From NCBI GenBank assembly GCA_005884125.1, contig VAXP01000008.1, forward strand, positions 1-44,808: 44,808 bases of DNA. The letters are read 5' to 3'. Positions 1 to 8,955 of this stretch are shown here, piece after piece (the first letter of the stretch is position 1; each line of letters begins with the position of its first letter). The notes beneath the pieces are model-generated. The model ran no database searches, had not been told where the DNA came from, and saw only the letters and a list, made by a program, of their open reading frames with translations. The translations under genes were made by a program, and so were the position numbers. The stretch comes from Actinomycetota bacterium (GTDB lineage Bacteria > Actinomycetota > Acidimicrobiia > Acidimicrobiales > AC-35).

Positions 1-972
1 CGTCTTTACGGGGGGATCGAGCTCGTGGTCGACCTCCTGGCCAGGGGCTACGCCGCCGCCGGCCACGACGTCGTGCTCTACACGACCGGTGACTCGACCT
101 GCCCGGTGGAGCGGCGCTGGCAGGTCCCCCAGGCCGAGCACAACCGCATCGGGTCAGCCGTGCCCGAGCTGCGCCACGTGATCTGGGCCTTCGACGACGC
201 CCGCGACTTCGATGTGATCCACGACCACACCGTGGCCGGACCCATCTACGCGGCCCGCTACCCCGATCCGCCCATGGTGACGACCATCCACGGCGAGCTC
301 ACCGACGAGCTCGTCGACATCTATCAGCACTCGGCCCGCCGGGCCGGGATCATCGCCATCTCCCACCACCAGCGTCGGGTGGCACCACAGGTTCCCATCG
401 CCCGGGTCATCCACCACGGCATCGAGGCCAGCCAGTTCCCGGTGGGCAGGGGCGACGGCGGCTACGTCCTCTTCCTGGGGCGCATGGCACCGGACAAGGG
501 AGCCCACCGGGCCATGGAGGCCGCCTTCAAGGCCGACGTCCCCCTCATCATGGCGGCCAAGATGCGGGAAGCGGCCGAGGTCTCCTACTACGAGAGCCAC
601 GTGCTCCCCTACCTCAACGACCGCCTCATGTACGAGGGTGAGGTGGACCACGCCCTCAAGCTCGAGCTCCTGGCCGGGGCCCGGGCCCTGTTGTTCCCCA
701 TCCGCTGGAACGAGCCCTTCGGGCTGGTGATGCTGGAGGCGCTGGCCTGCGGGACGCCAGTCCTCGCCTTCCCGGAGGGGGCCGCCCCCGAGGTCATCGA
801 GGACGGGCGCACCGGGTTCTTGTGCCACGACGAGGCCGACATGGCCGACGCCATCGGTCGCGTGGGGAGCATCGACCGGGCCGAGTGCCGGGCCGCGGTT
901 GAGGGCTACTTCTCGGCCGAGCGCATGGTCGCCGACCACCTGACCCTGTTCGAGGAGCTCCTCGCCCGCTAG
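1..972 (+). CDS. Glycosyltransferase family 4 (GT1/GT4-type), 5' truncated by window edge
   Basis: The open frame continues to base 1 (RLYGGIELVVDLL..., typical GT4 N-terminal YGG-E motif). C-terminal half has FLGRMAPDKGAHRAMEAA and EPFGLVMLEALACGTPVLAFPEGAAPEVIEDGRTGFL. Confidence 0.9.
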   Translation, partial: RLYGGIELVVDLLARGYAAAGHDVVLYTTGDSTCPVERRWQVPQAEHNRIGSAVPELRHVIWAFDDARDFDVIHDHTVAGPIYAARYPDPPMVTTIHGELTDELVDIYQHSARRAGIIAISHHQRRVAPQVPIARVIHHGIEASQFPVGRGDGGYVLFLGRMAPDKGAHRAMEAAFKADVPLIMAAKMREAAEVSYYESHVLPYLNDRLMYEGEVDHALKLELLAGARALLFPIRWNEPFGLVMLEALACGTPVLAFPEGAAPEVIEDGRTGFLCHDEADMADAIGRVGSIDRAECRAAVEGYFSAERMVADHLTLFEELLAR

Positions 973-985
973 CACCGGGCGCTCT

Positions 986-2386
986 TCAGTCGATCGGTGC
1001 CACCGGGTCGAGGCCCAGCGCCTCCTCCAGGGCCACGGCGGCCCGCAGGGCGACCAGATCGCCGTGCTGGGGACCGATGAGCTGCAGGCCGACGGGCAAC
1101 CCGCCCTGGGTGAATCCGACGCAGACGGTGGCCGCGGGCGACCGGGTCATGTTGAAGGGGTACGTGAACCGGACCCAGTTGACGTCGGGCGTCCCGTTGA
1201 TCAGGCCCGGCTCACCGCTGCGGGGCGGGGCCGCGGCGCAGGTGGGCGTCACCAACAGGCGCACGTCGTGGAACAGCTCCACCAGCTTCAGGTTGAGCTC
1301 GTGGCAGCGGTCCTCGGCCCGCACCAGCTCCACCGTGCTCGTGCCCCGGGCCATGTCCAGCTGGGCCCGCAGCAGAGGGTCGATGCGCTCCCAGGACTCG
1401 GTCCCCTCCAGGTGGGCCAGGGTGCGCAGGTTGTAGCTGGCGGCCAGCGTCAGCCAGGGCCTGATGGGGTCCTCGGGGAACACGCAGGGGACCTCGTCCA
1501 CCTGGGCGCCCATCGCCTCCATGGCCCGCACACCACGCTCGCAGACGGAGCGGACCTCGTCGTCGAGCGGGGCATAGCCGAGGGTGGGCGACCAGGCGAT
1601 GCGCATCGGGACATGAGCGCCGTCCACCGCGCCCATCCAGGAGGGCTCGGGCATGGGCAGGGAGCGCAGGTCGGTGGGATCGGGCCCGATCACCGCGTCC
1701 AGAGCGAACACGACGTCGGGCATGCGGCGGGCCATGGGTCCCCGGGTGCTGAGGTGGTGCCAGTCGGGGGCGTGGGGCCCACCGGACGGGATGCGCCCGA
1801 GCGAGGGCTTGAAGCCGGACAGGCCGCAGGCCGACGACGGGATGCGGATGGAGCCTCCCCCGTCGGACCCGGTGGCCAGGGGGACCATGCCCGCGGCGAT
1901 GGCCGCCGCGCTCCCTCCCGAGGACCCGCCCGGGCTGTGGGCCAGGTCCCACGGGTTGAGGGTGGAGCCGAACAGGGCATTCACCGTGTCGGCGTAGTGG
2001 CCCAGCTCGGGGGTGTTGGTCTTGCCCACGACCACGCACCCCTGGGCCCGGAGCCGGGCGACCAGGATCGAGTCACGGGGAGCCGGGCCCGTGTGGGGAA
2101 GGGCGGTCGAGCCGTGACTGGTGGCCAGCCCGGCCGCGTCCTCCAGGTCCTTGACCCCGATGGGGATCCCGGCCAGGGTCCCCACCTCCTCGCCCCGGGC
2201 GACGCGTTCGTCGAGGGCCCGGGCCGCGGTCATCGCCCCCTCCGGGTCCAGGGCCACGAAGGCGTTCAGCCTGTCGTTGACCTTGGTGATCCGGTCGAGC
2301 GCGTGCTGCACCAGCTCCCGGGCGCCGAGGGCGCCCGAGCGCACCCGGGCGGCCAGGCCCGCCACGGTCTCCTGGCGGAAGTCCAC
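986..2386 (-). CDS. Amidase signature family protein
   Basis: ORF 466 aa with the amidase signature GSSGGSAAAIAAGMVPLATGSDGGGSIRIPSSACGLSGFKPS and catalytic Lys in GIPIGVKDL. Confidence 0.93.
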   Translation of the reverse strand: MDFRQETVAGLAARVRSGALGARELVQHALDRITKVNDRLNAFVALDPEGAMTAARALDERVARGEEVGTLAGIPIGVKDLEDAAGLATSHGSTALPHTGPAPRDSILVARLRAQGCVVVGKTNTPELGHYADTVNALFGSTLNPWDLAHSPGGSSGGSAAAIAAGMVPLATGSDGGGSIRIPSSACGLSGFKPSLGRIPSGGPHAPDWHHLSTRGPMARRMPDVVFALDAVIGPDPTDLRSLPMPEPSWMGAVDGAHVPMRIAWSPTLGYAPLDDEVRSVCERGVRAMEAMGAQVDEVPCVFPEDPIRPWLTLAASYNLRTLAHLEGTESWERIDPLLRAQLDMARGTSTVELVRAEDRCHELNLKLVELFHDVRLLVTPTCAAAPPRSGEPGLINGTPDVNWVRFTYPFNMTRSPAATVCVGFTQGGLPVGLQLIGPQHGDLVALRAAVALEEALGLDPVAPID

Positions 2387-2413
2387 GATTGGGCAGCGTA
2401 TCGGCGGGGGGCC

Positions 2414-3742
2414 TCACCGGCTCCGGCGCACGGCCCACACCGTGCCGCCGGCCAGGAGGAAGAGAGCGGGGACGACCCCGGCCGTCACATAGCGCAGGTA
2501 CCGGGTCCGCGCCTCGGTCAGGGAGAGGGGGCGCAGGGCGGGGATGTTGGTCGACACCGAGACCAGGTCCTCCTGCAGGGTGAGCCAGTCCAGGGCCTGC
2601 ACCAGGAGGCGGGCGTTGCCGCCCTCCCCCACCAGGGCGTTGGTGGCGAAGTCGGAGTCGCCCAGGGCGACGACCCGGGTGCGGCGCACGTGGCCGCCCA
2701 GGTTGGCCACCAGGTCGGCCGCTCCTCCGACGTTGATGGGCCCCCTCACGTCCACGGCCGGGTCGAAGCGGGTTCCCGTGTCGCGGGGCCGGCGGGAGAG
2801 GAACGAGAGCCGGGAGGTCGAGGCGAGGGGTGCGACGCTGAGGCCCCGGCCCGGATCGGACGCCGTGAGCACCGCCTCGCAGGTGGGGAGCACGACCGGG
2901 GCCAGGTGGCGCACGACCGGACTGGACGAGGTGAAGTCGTGCACCACGGGGCTGAGGGGGTCGTCGGGCAGCCGGGCCCCGTCGTCGCCCTCGAGCACGA
3001 GGCCGTGCACAACGGTCATGCCGTAGAGCTGGACCAGGGGGCTGAGGTCGACGGTCGAGGCGGGGTCGTTGAGCACCAGGGCCCGTCCCCCGCCGGCGAG
3101 GTAGTCGGCGATGGCGCTCTGGGCCGGCCCCAGCGGGGCGGTCGGGTTGACCAGCACCAGCCCGTCACAGCCCGGGGGCACGGCGGGGCGGACGAGGAGG
3201 TCGAGGGGCTGGAGGCGGTATCCGTTGGTCACCAGCAGCCCGGCCAGCGTGGAGAGCCCGGGGCCGGCGCCATCCTCCACCGAGGGCTCGCCGTGCCCTC
3301 CCGCGATGCACAGCGTCGCCGGGTGGTGGCGCAGAAGGCGGGCGATGCCCGCGGTGAGGTCGGACTCGGTGACCGTGGGCGCCCGCTCCACCTGCCCGCG
3401 CGACGACAGGGCCACGCCGCCTTCGGTCGGGTCGATGTCCAGCCGGGCCGCCTCCCCCGGGGTGTCGGTGGGATCCAGCACCCGGTAGGCGATCCAGTGG
3501 TTGCGCCGCCGGTAGCGGGCCAGGAGCGAGGCGGCCTGGGCCCGGGAAGGGTCGCCTCGCAGCAGGAAGGCGGTGACCTTCACCTCGCGGTGTACCTGGC
3601 CCAGGACGTCCTTGGTCTGTCGGGACAGGCTGAGCGAGTGCCCGGCGGTGAGGTCGACCTCGCCGTGCACCCGGTCGCTGAGGAACCCGAGCACGGCTAT
3701 GGCGGCCAGGGCGGCGGCGAGCAGGAGACCTCGTCGCCTCAT
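2414..3742 (-). CDS. GldG-like ABC transporter auxiliary (ABC_transp_aux-type) membrane-anchored protein
   Basis: Starts MRRRGLLLAAALAAIAVLGFLSDR (N-terminal TM), then DLTAGHSLSLSRQTKDVL... and a C-terminal TM. ATG at 3742 overlaps the stop of the upstream permease (ATGA). The longer ORF start at 4399 is out-of-frame read-through of the neighbour. Confidence 0.78.
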   Translation of the reverse strand: MRRRGLLLAAALAAIAVLGFLSDRVHGEVDLTAGHSLSLSRQTKDVLGQVHREVKVTAFLLRGDPSRAQAASLLARYRRRNHWIAYRVLDPTDTPGEAARLDIDPTEGGVALSSRGQVERAPTVTESDLTAGIARLLRHHPATLCIAGGHGEPSVEDGAGPGLSTLAGLLVTNGYRLQPLDLLVRPAVPPGCDGLVLVNPTAPLGPAQSAIADYLAGGGRALVLNDPASTVDLSPLVQLYGMTVVHGLVLEGDDGARLPDDPLSPVVHDFTSSSPVVRHLAPVVLPTCEAVLTASDPGRGLSVAPLASTSRLSFLSRRPRDTGTRFDPAVDVRGPINVGGAADLVANLGGHVRRTRVVALGDSDFATNALVGEGGNARLLVQALDWLTLQEDLVSVSTNIPALRPLSLTEARTRYLRYVTAGVVPALFLLAGGTVWAVRRSR

Positions 3743-4437
3743 CGGAGGCGACGGCCGTCGACCGCGGCTGCGGCCAGGGTCAGCGCCGCGGCTGCGAGCA
3801 GAACGAAGAAGGCGACGTCGGAGGTGTCGACCACGCCGCCGGCGAAGCCGCGCAGGCGCTCGCTGATGGAGAGCCGGTCCATGACCCCGCCCACCGACAG
3901 GGCCTCGGCCCGGACGTGGGCGAACCACAGGAGAAGGGACACGAAGAAGGCGGTCATGGCCGCCACCGGTTGGGTCGAGGTCAGCGACGAGGCCAGCACC
4001 CCCAGTGCAGCCAGAGCCCCGGCCAGGAGGGCCAGGCCCACCAGCCCGGACAGCACGGGACCGAGGTCGGGGTTGCCGAACCACTCGAGCAGGAGCACGA
4101 AGAGCACCACCGGGGCCAGCACGACCAGGACCGTGATCCAGGCCGCCAGCCACTTCCCCACCACCAGGGGGCGTCCGGCCACGGGGACGGCCAGGAGGAG
4201 CTCGAGCGTTCCCGACCGCGCCTCCTCGGCCACGGCGCGCATGCAGACGAGGGGCGTCAGGGCCAGAAGGAGGAAGCCGGCGATGGGCACGGCCGGCTGG
4301 AAGAGGGCTTGACGCCGCGCCGCCAGCTGGTCGACGTAGAGGAGGCCGAGCACGAGCTGCAGCAGGGCGCCCACCACGTAGGGCACGGGCGAGGCCCACA
4401 GCACCCGCAGCTCCTTGCCCACCACGGCCCTGGTCAC
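3739..4437 (-). CDS. ABC-2 type permease (GldF-like)
   Basis: Multiple hydrophobic TM segments; MRAVAEEARSGTLELLLAVPVAGRPLVVGKWLAAW motif typical of ABC-2 permeases; GTGA/ATGA overlaps with both neighbours. Confidence 0.85.
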   Translation of the reverse strand: MTRAVVGKELRVLWASPVPYVVGALLQLVLGLLYVDQLAARRQALFQPAVPIAGFLLLALTPLVCMRAVAEEARSGTLELLLAVPVAGRPLVVGKWLAAWITVLVVLAPVVLFVLLLEWFGNPDLGPVLSGLVGLALLAGALAALGVLASSLTSTQPVAAMTAFFVSLLLWFAHVRAEALSVGGVMDRLSISERLRGFAGGVVDTSDVAFFVLLAAAALTLAAAAVDGRRLR

Positions 4438-5096
4438 GTCAGCTCGCCCCTGCCCACCAGCTCGAGGAAGCGACGCTCGAGGTCACCCGCCTCTCCCGGC
4501 CGCTCCTCGGCCACGACCCGGCCCCGCACGATGACGACGACGCGGTCGGCCACGGCGGCGGCCTCGGCCAGCAGATGGGTGGAGATGAGCACGGCCGCCC
4601 CATCCGAGGCCAGGGACCGCAGCAGGGTGCGCGCCTCCACGACCTGGGCCGGGTCGAGGCCCTGGGTGGGCTCGTCCAGCACGTAGGACGGGGGCCGGCC
4701 CAGCAGGGCCTGGGCCAGCCCCACCCGCTGGCGCTGGCCCTTCGACAGCCGCCCCACCGGCCGCCCGGCCAGGTCGGCCGCCCCTGCCGCGCCCAGGGAG
4801 GGCTCCACCTCGGCCCGGGGCACTCTCTTCATGCGGGCGAGGAAGCCCAAGTAGGAGGACACGGCCAGGGCGTCGTAGCCCGCGAAGAGCTCGGGTACGT
4901 ATCCCACGGGCCTGGTCACGTCGGCCCGACCGGCGGCGGGGCGCAGCAGGCCCAGAAGCAGGCGGATGGTGGTCGTCTTGCCCGCCCCGTTGGGGCCCAG
5001 GAAGGCGACGACCTCTCCCGGGGCGACCGAGAAGCTCACCTCCCGGACCGCCTCGCGTCCCCCGAAGTCCCGCGAGAGGCGGACTGCCTCGATCAC
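4434..5096 (-). CDS. ABC transporter ATP-binding protein (GldA-like)
   Basis: Walker A GPNGAGKTT, signature LSKGQRQRVGLAQALLG, Walker B YVLDEPTQGLDPAQ, H-loop STHLL. Confidence 0.92.
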   Translation of the reverse strand: MIEAVRLSRDFGGREAVREVSFSVAPGEVVAFLGPNGAGKTTTIRLLLGLLRPAAGRADVTRPVGYVPELFAGYDALAVSSYLGFLARMKRVPRAEVEPSLGAAGAADLAGRPVGRLSKGQRQRVGLAQALLGRPPSYVLDEPTQGLDPAQVVEARTLLRSLASDGAAVLISTHLLAEAAAVADRVVVIVRGRVVAEERPGEAGDLERRFLELVGRGELT

Positions 5097-5112
5097 CAGC
5101 TGTACGGCTCGG

Positions 5113-7122
5113 TCAAGCCCCTCCGCCGCCTCCCGTGGGCGCGGTGGCGGCCGGGGGCGGGGTGGCCAGCTCGTCGAGGCCCCGGACCAGCCGCTCCCGT
5201 AGCCCCTGGACGACCCCGGCCACTCCCCCCCGGGCCCGGACGATGACGATCAGGAGCAGAGCGCCGGTGCCGGTGGGGACGATCCAGCCGTTGGAGAAGT
5301 GCACCAGGTTGGGCAGCCCGAACACGAGGAAGGCGCCGAACACCGAGCCGGAGAGCGATCCGAGGCCGCCGATCATCACCAGGGCCACCAGGGCGAGGGA
5401 CAGCTCGGTCGGGTACTGCTCGGACTGGGCCAGCCCGAAGTAGGTCACGTTCACCGCACCAGCCAGGGCGGCGATGCCCCCGGACACGGCGAAGGCCAGG
5501 AGCTTGTAGCGGGTGAGGCCCACGCCCAGGGTGGCGGCCGCCTTCTCGTTCTCCCGCAAGGCGAAGAAGCCACGCCCCGTTCTCGAGCGGGCCAGGTTGC
5601 GGGCCACGACCATGGACAGGCCGAGCATGACCACGGCGAAGTAGAAGAGCGGCCGGTAGGTCGGGGTGCTCAGGTGCAGGGGCCCGATGCCGGGCTGGCG
5701 CAGGCTCACGCCCGCCGAGCCCCCGACCACGCGGCTGCGGAAGATGAAGAACTCGGCGGCCAGGTTGAAGGCCAGGGTGGCCACGGCCAGGTAGAGCCCG
5801 CGTATGCGCAGGGCGGGAAGCCCGATCACCAGGCTCACGGCCATCCCCACGACCACGGTCAGGGGCAGGGCCAGCAGGTAGGGCATCCCCACGCGCGTCA
5901 CCAGGCTGGCCAGGGAGAAGGCGCCCACCCCGACCAGGCCCCAGTGCCCCAGGGAGACCTGTCCCGCGTAGCCCATGAGCACGGTCAGGCTCACGGCCAC
6001 GATGGAGAACACGACCACGGTGACCAGGATCCCGTTGGTCTTGGATCCCGTGAACAGCGGAACCAGCAGGAGGAGGGCCACCACCGCGGAGGCGATGACC
6101 CGCACGCCCTGGGCCGCGGCCGTGTCCCTGAGCCGGGCCGGGAGCTCCTTCATGGTGGGCACGAAGGCCACCTTGTCCTCGGTCTGCTCCGTCTGTCCGA
6201 ACAGGCCCCGGGGCCGGAACACCAGAAAGCCCAGCACCAGCAGCAGCAGCACCGTCTCGGGCACGCCCCTGACGTTGCTGAAGCCCTCGATCATGAGGCT
6301 CTCCGCCACTCCCACCAGGAGCCCGCCGACCATGGCGCCGGGCAGGCTGGTGAGCCCGCCCACCAAAGCCGCGGCCAGGCCCCGGACGAGGAAGCCGGTC
6401 GACAGGGTGCCGATGTCGAGCGTGCCCCTGACCTCGGTGATGAGGATCCCGGCCACCGCGGCCAGCAGAGCCCCCACCACCCAGGTGAAGACCGAGACCC
6501 GGTCGGCGGATATCCCTAGGAGGCGGGCCGCCTCGCTGTTCTCGGCCGCGGCCCGGATGCCGACGCCGAACTTGGAGCGGGTGAAGAACAGGGCCAGGGC
6601 CACGCAGACGAGGGGGGCCACGATGAGCACCTGGATGTCGGCCGCGGTGACGGTGCGCGCCCCCAGGTGAAAGCGGGTGGTCACGGGCAGGAGCACGGGG
6701 AGGCGGCGGAAGGTCTCGCCCTGCACCTTGGTCCGGAGGAACAGCAGCTGCACGGCTCCCACCGATCCCTGGGCCAGGGCGATGGTCGCCACCAGCACGA
6801 CCAGCCGGGGCGCCTGGCGCAGGCGCCGGATGATCTGGCGCTCGATGAACTGGCCGTTGGCCGCGGCGGCCAAGAGAGCCAGGACGACGGCGATGACGAA
6901 GCGGGCGTTGCTGTCGTTCTTGAAGGGCAGCAGGGTGAAGGGGAAGAAGTCGGCCTTCGACGTCAGCCACCAGCAGTTGAAGGCGGCCACCAACCCGAAG
7001 TAGGGGTGGGCCAGGTTCAGGGTGCGGCTCCCCTTGTAGATCATCACGATGCCCAGGGCCAGCAGGCCATACACCAGCCCGTTGGAGATGCCGATCTCCA
7101 GGTAGCTGAGGAACTGGCTCAC
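5113..7122 (-). CDS. Fused branched-chain amino acid ABC transporter permease (LivH-LivM fusion)
   Basis: 669 aa; LivH-like N half (SNGLVYGLLALGIVMIYKGSRTLNLAHPYFG) and LivM-like C half (GYAGQVSLGHWGLVGVGAFS, GLYLAVATLAF, ENEKAAATLGV). Confidence 0.93.
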   Translation of the reverse strand: MSQFLSYLEIGISNGLVYGLLALGIVMIYKGSRTLNLAHPYFGLVAAFNCWWLTSKADFFPFTLLPFKNDSNARFVIAVVLALLAAAANGQFIERQIIRRLRQAPRLVVLVATIALAQGSVGAVQLLFLRTKVQGETFRRLPVLLPVTTRFHLGARTVTAADIQVLIVAPLVCVALALFFTRSKFGVGIRAAAENSEAARLLGISADRVSVFTWVVGALLAAVAGILITEVRGTLDIGTLSTGFLVRGLAAALVGGLTSLPGAMVGGLLVGVAESLMIEGFSNVRGVPETVLLLLVLGFLVFRPRGLFGQTEQTEDKVAFVPTMKELPARLRDTAAAQGVRVIASAVVALLLLVPLFTGSKTNGILVTVVVFSIVAVSLTVLMGYAGQVSLGHWGLVGVGAFSLASLVTRVGMPYLLALPLTVVVGMAVSLVIGLPALRIRGLYLAVATLAFNLAAEFFIFRSRVVGGSAGVSLRQPGIGPLHLSTPTYRPLFYFAVVMLGLSMVVARNLARSRTGRGFFALRENEKAAATLGVGLTRYKLLAFAVSGGIAALAGAVNVTYFGLAQSEQYPTELSLALVALVMIGGLGSLSGSVFGAFLVFGLPNLVHFSNGWIVPTGTGALLLIVIVRARGGVAGVVQGLRERLVRGLDELATPPPAATAPTGGGGGA

Positions 7123-8912
7123 CGGTCGCCCCGCGATCCGGCGAAGCCGGCCGCCGCCCCGGCCAGGAACACCGACCGCAGCAGGTCGGGACGGTCGCTG
7201 AGCCCGCCCGCGGGTCCCTCGTAGCGCACCTCGCCCTTCTCCAGGAAGTAGGCCCGGTCCGTGTAGCCCAGGGCGAAGCTGGCCTGCTGCTCGACGATGA
7301 GGACGGTCAGGCCCTCCTCGTCGTGCAGGCGCTGGACCGTCTCCATGAGGCGCTCGATGACGACGGGCGCCAGTCCCAGCGACAGCTCGTCGATCATCAG
7401 AAGCTCGGGCCTGGCCATGAGAGCCCTGGCCGTGGCCAGCTGCTGCTGCTCGCCTCCCGAGAGCGTCCCGGCCGGCTGTTCGAGCCGATCGCCGATCCAG
7501 GGGAAGTAGTGGATGGCCCGGCGGACCTCCTTGTCCACCTCGGCCGGGTCGTCGTAGATGTATCCGCCCATGCGCAGGTTCTCGCCCACGCTCAAGGTGG
7601 GGAAGAGGCCCCGCCCGCCGGGGACATGGCCCAGGCCGTGACGCACCAGCGACTCGGCCGGGAGCTTGGAGGCGTCCTCGCCCTTCCAGCGCACCCCGCC
7701 GGCCGTGGGACGGATGAGGCCCGACGCCGCCTTGAGGATGGTCGACTTGCCCGCGCCGTTGGTGCCGAGCAGCGCCACCCGCTCGCCCCTGCGGACGGTG
7801 ACGTCGACGCCGTACAGGACCTGGACCCGGTCGTAGTGGACGTCCACGCCGGCCAGCTCGAGCAGCACCTCACCCGCTCCTGCGTCCGGGCCTTCCTGGG
7901 CCTCGACGCCGGCCGCGTCCTCGCTTCGCCGGGCGCTGAGGGGACGACGGCCACCGCGGCCACCACTCCCCCGGGCGCCGCGGGGTTGCTCTCCGGCGCC
8001 GTGGGGCTGGGCCGCCACCAGCTGCTGCTCGCGGGGCGTTCCCAGGTAGGCCTCGATCACGGCCGGGTTGGCCTGCACGACCTCAGGCGTGCCCGCGGCC
8101 AGGTTGCGCCCCGCGTCCAGGCAGTGGATCCAGTCGGCCAGCCCCATGATCAGGGGCATGTCGTGCTCGATCATGATGATGGTGGCGTCGGTCTCCTTCT
8201 TGACCCGCAGCAGGAGCGGGCCCAGGGCCTCCGTCTCCTTCTGGCTGATTCCGGAGGAGGGCTCGTCCAGCAGGAGGAGCGACGGTCGCAGGGCCAGCAT
8301 GCAGCCGAGCTCGACCAGGCGGAGGGTGCCGTAGGAAAGCTCGGAGGCGTAGGACTCGGCGAAGGCGTCCAGCCCCAGCAGATCGATCAGCCCCTGGGCG
8401 TCGGCCAGGATCCTGCGCTCCTCGTCCCTGGCCTGGGGCAGGGCCAGGGCGTTGGCCAGCGCCCCCGAGCGCATGTGGCGGTGCAGGGCGACGCGGAGGT
8501 TGTCGGTGACGGTCAGGTACGGGAACAGGCGCACGTTCTGCAGGGTGCGGCCGATGCCGATGCCGGCCCGGTCCCCGGGGGCCAGGCGCAGGAGGTCCTG
8601 CTCCACCCCCGTCTGGGGGTGGAGATAGGTGATGCGGCCCCCGGCCACGGGCTGGAAGCCCGAGATGCACTCCATGAGGGTGGTCTTGCCCGCGCCGTTG
8701 GGGCCGATGAGGCCCACGATCTCGCCCTTGCGGGCCTCCAGCTCGACGTCGTCCAGGGCGTGAAGGCCTCCGAAGCGGACGGTGACATGCCTGCAGCCGA
8801 GGACGACGGGAGCCTCGACGCGCTCGTTGCCCACATCCTCGGCGCGTCCCTTGCCCCGCAACGGACGGGCTCGGAGGGGGCGGGCTCGCAGGGGACGAGC
8901 GGCCCTGGCCAT
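7119..8912 (-). CDS. Fused branched-chain amino acid ABC transporter ATPase (LivG-LivF fusion)
   Basis: Two nucleotide-binding domains in one frame: GPNGAGKTTLMECISGFQP and GTNGAGKSTILKAASGLIRP; second domain has canonical LSGGEQQQLATARALM. Start chosen at ATG 8912 (MARAARPLRARPLRAR...). Confidence 0.9.
   Translation of the reverse strand: MARAARPLRARPLRARPLRGKGRAEDVGNERVEAPVVLGCRHVTVRFGGLHALDDVELEARKGEIVGLIGPNGAGKTTLMECISGFQPVAGGRITYLHPQTGVEQDLLRLAPGDRAGIGIGRTLQNVRLFPYLTVTDNLRVALHRHMRSGALANALALPQARDEERRILADAQGLIDLLGLDAFAESYASELSYGTLRLVELGCMLALRPSLLLLDEPSSGISQKETEALGPLLLRVKKETDATIIMIEHDMPLIMGLADWIHCLDAGRNLAAGTPEVVQANPAVIEAYLGTPREQQLVAAQPHGAGEQPRGARGSGGRGGRRPLSARRSEDAAGVEAQEGPDAGAGEVLLELAGVDVHYDRVQVLYGVDVTVRRGERVALLGTNGAGKSTILKAASGLIRPTAGGVRWKGEDASKLPAESLVRHGLGHVPGGRGLFPTLSVGENLRMGGYIYDDPAEVDKEVRRAIHYFPWIGDRLEQPAGTLSGGEQQQLATARALMARPELLMIDELSLGLAPVVIERLMETVQRLHDEEGLTVLIVEQQASFALGYTDRAYFLEKGEVRYEGPAGGLSDRPDLLRSVFLAGAAAGFAGSRGDR
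8853..8897 (-). repeat. Three 15-bp in-frame tandem repeats at the N-terminus of the LivGF fusion
   Basis: CGTCCCCTGCGAGCC / CGCCCCCTCCGAGCC / CGTCCGTTGCGGGGC encode RPLRA-RPLRA-RPLRG. Confidence 0.8.
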
Positions 8913-8955
8913 CAGGTGGGGCCCTGGCCGCAACCTCCCGTTGCGGTGGTACGCA

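Noticed and set aside
1064-4312. 1082-aa plus-strand ORF antisense to the amidase and GldG/GldF-like genes
   Set aside because: Low-complexity Gly/Arg/His/Gln/Pro composition typical of antisense frames in GC-rich DNA; the opposite strand carries clear conserved families.
5299-6519. 406-aa plus-strand ORF antisense to LivHM
   Set aside because: His/Gln/Gly-rich shadow ORF without family motifs.
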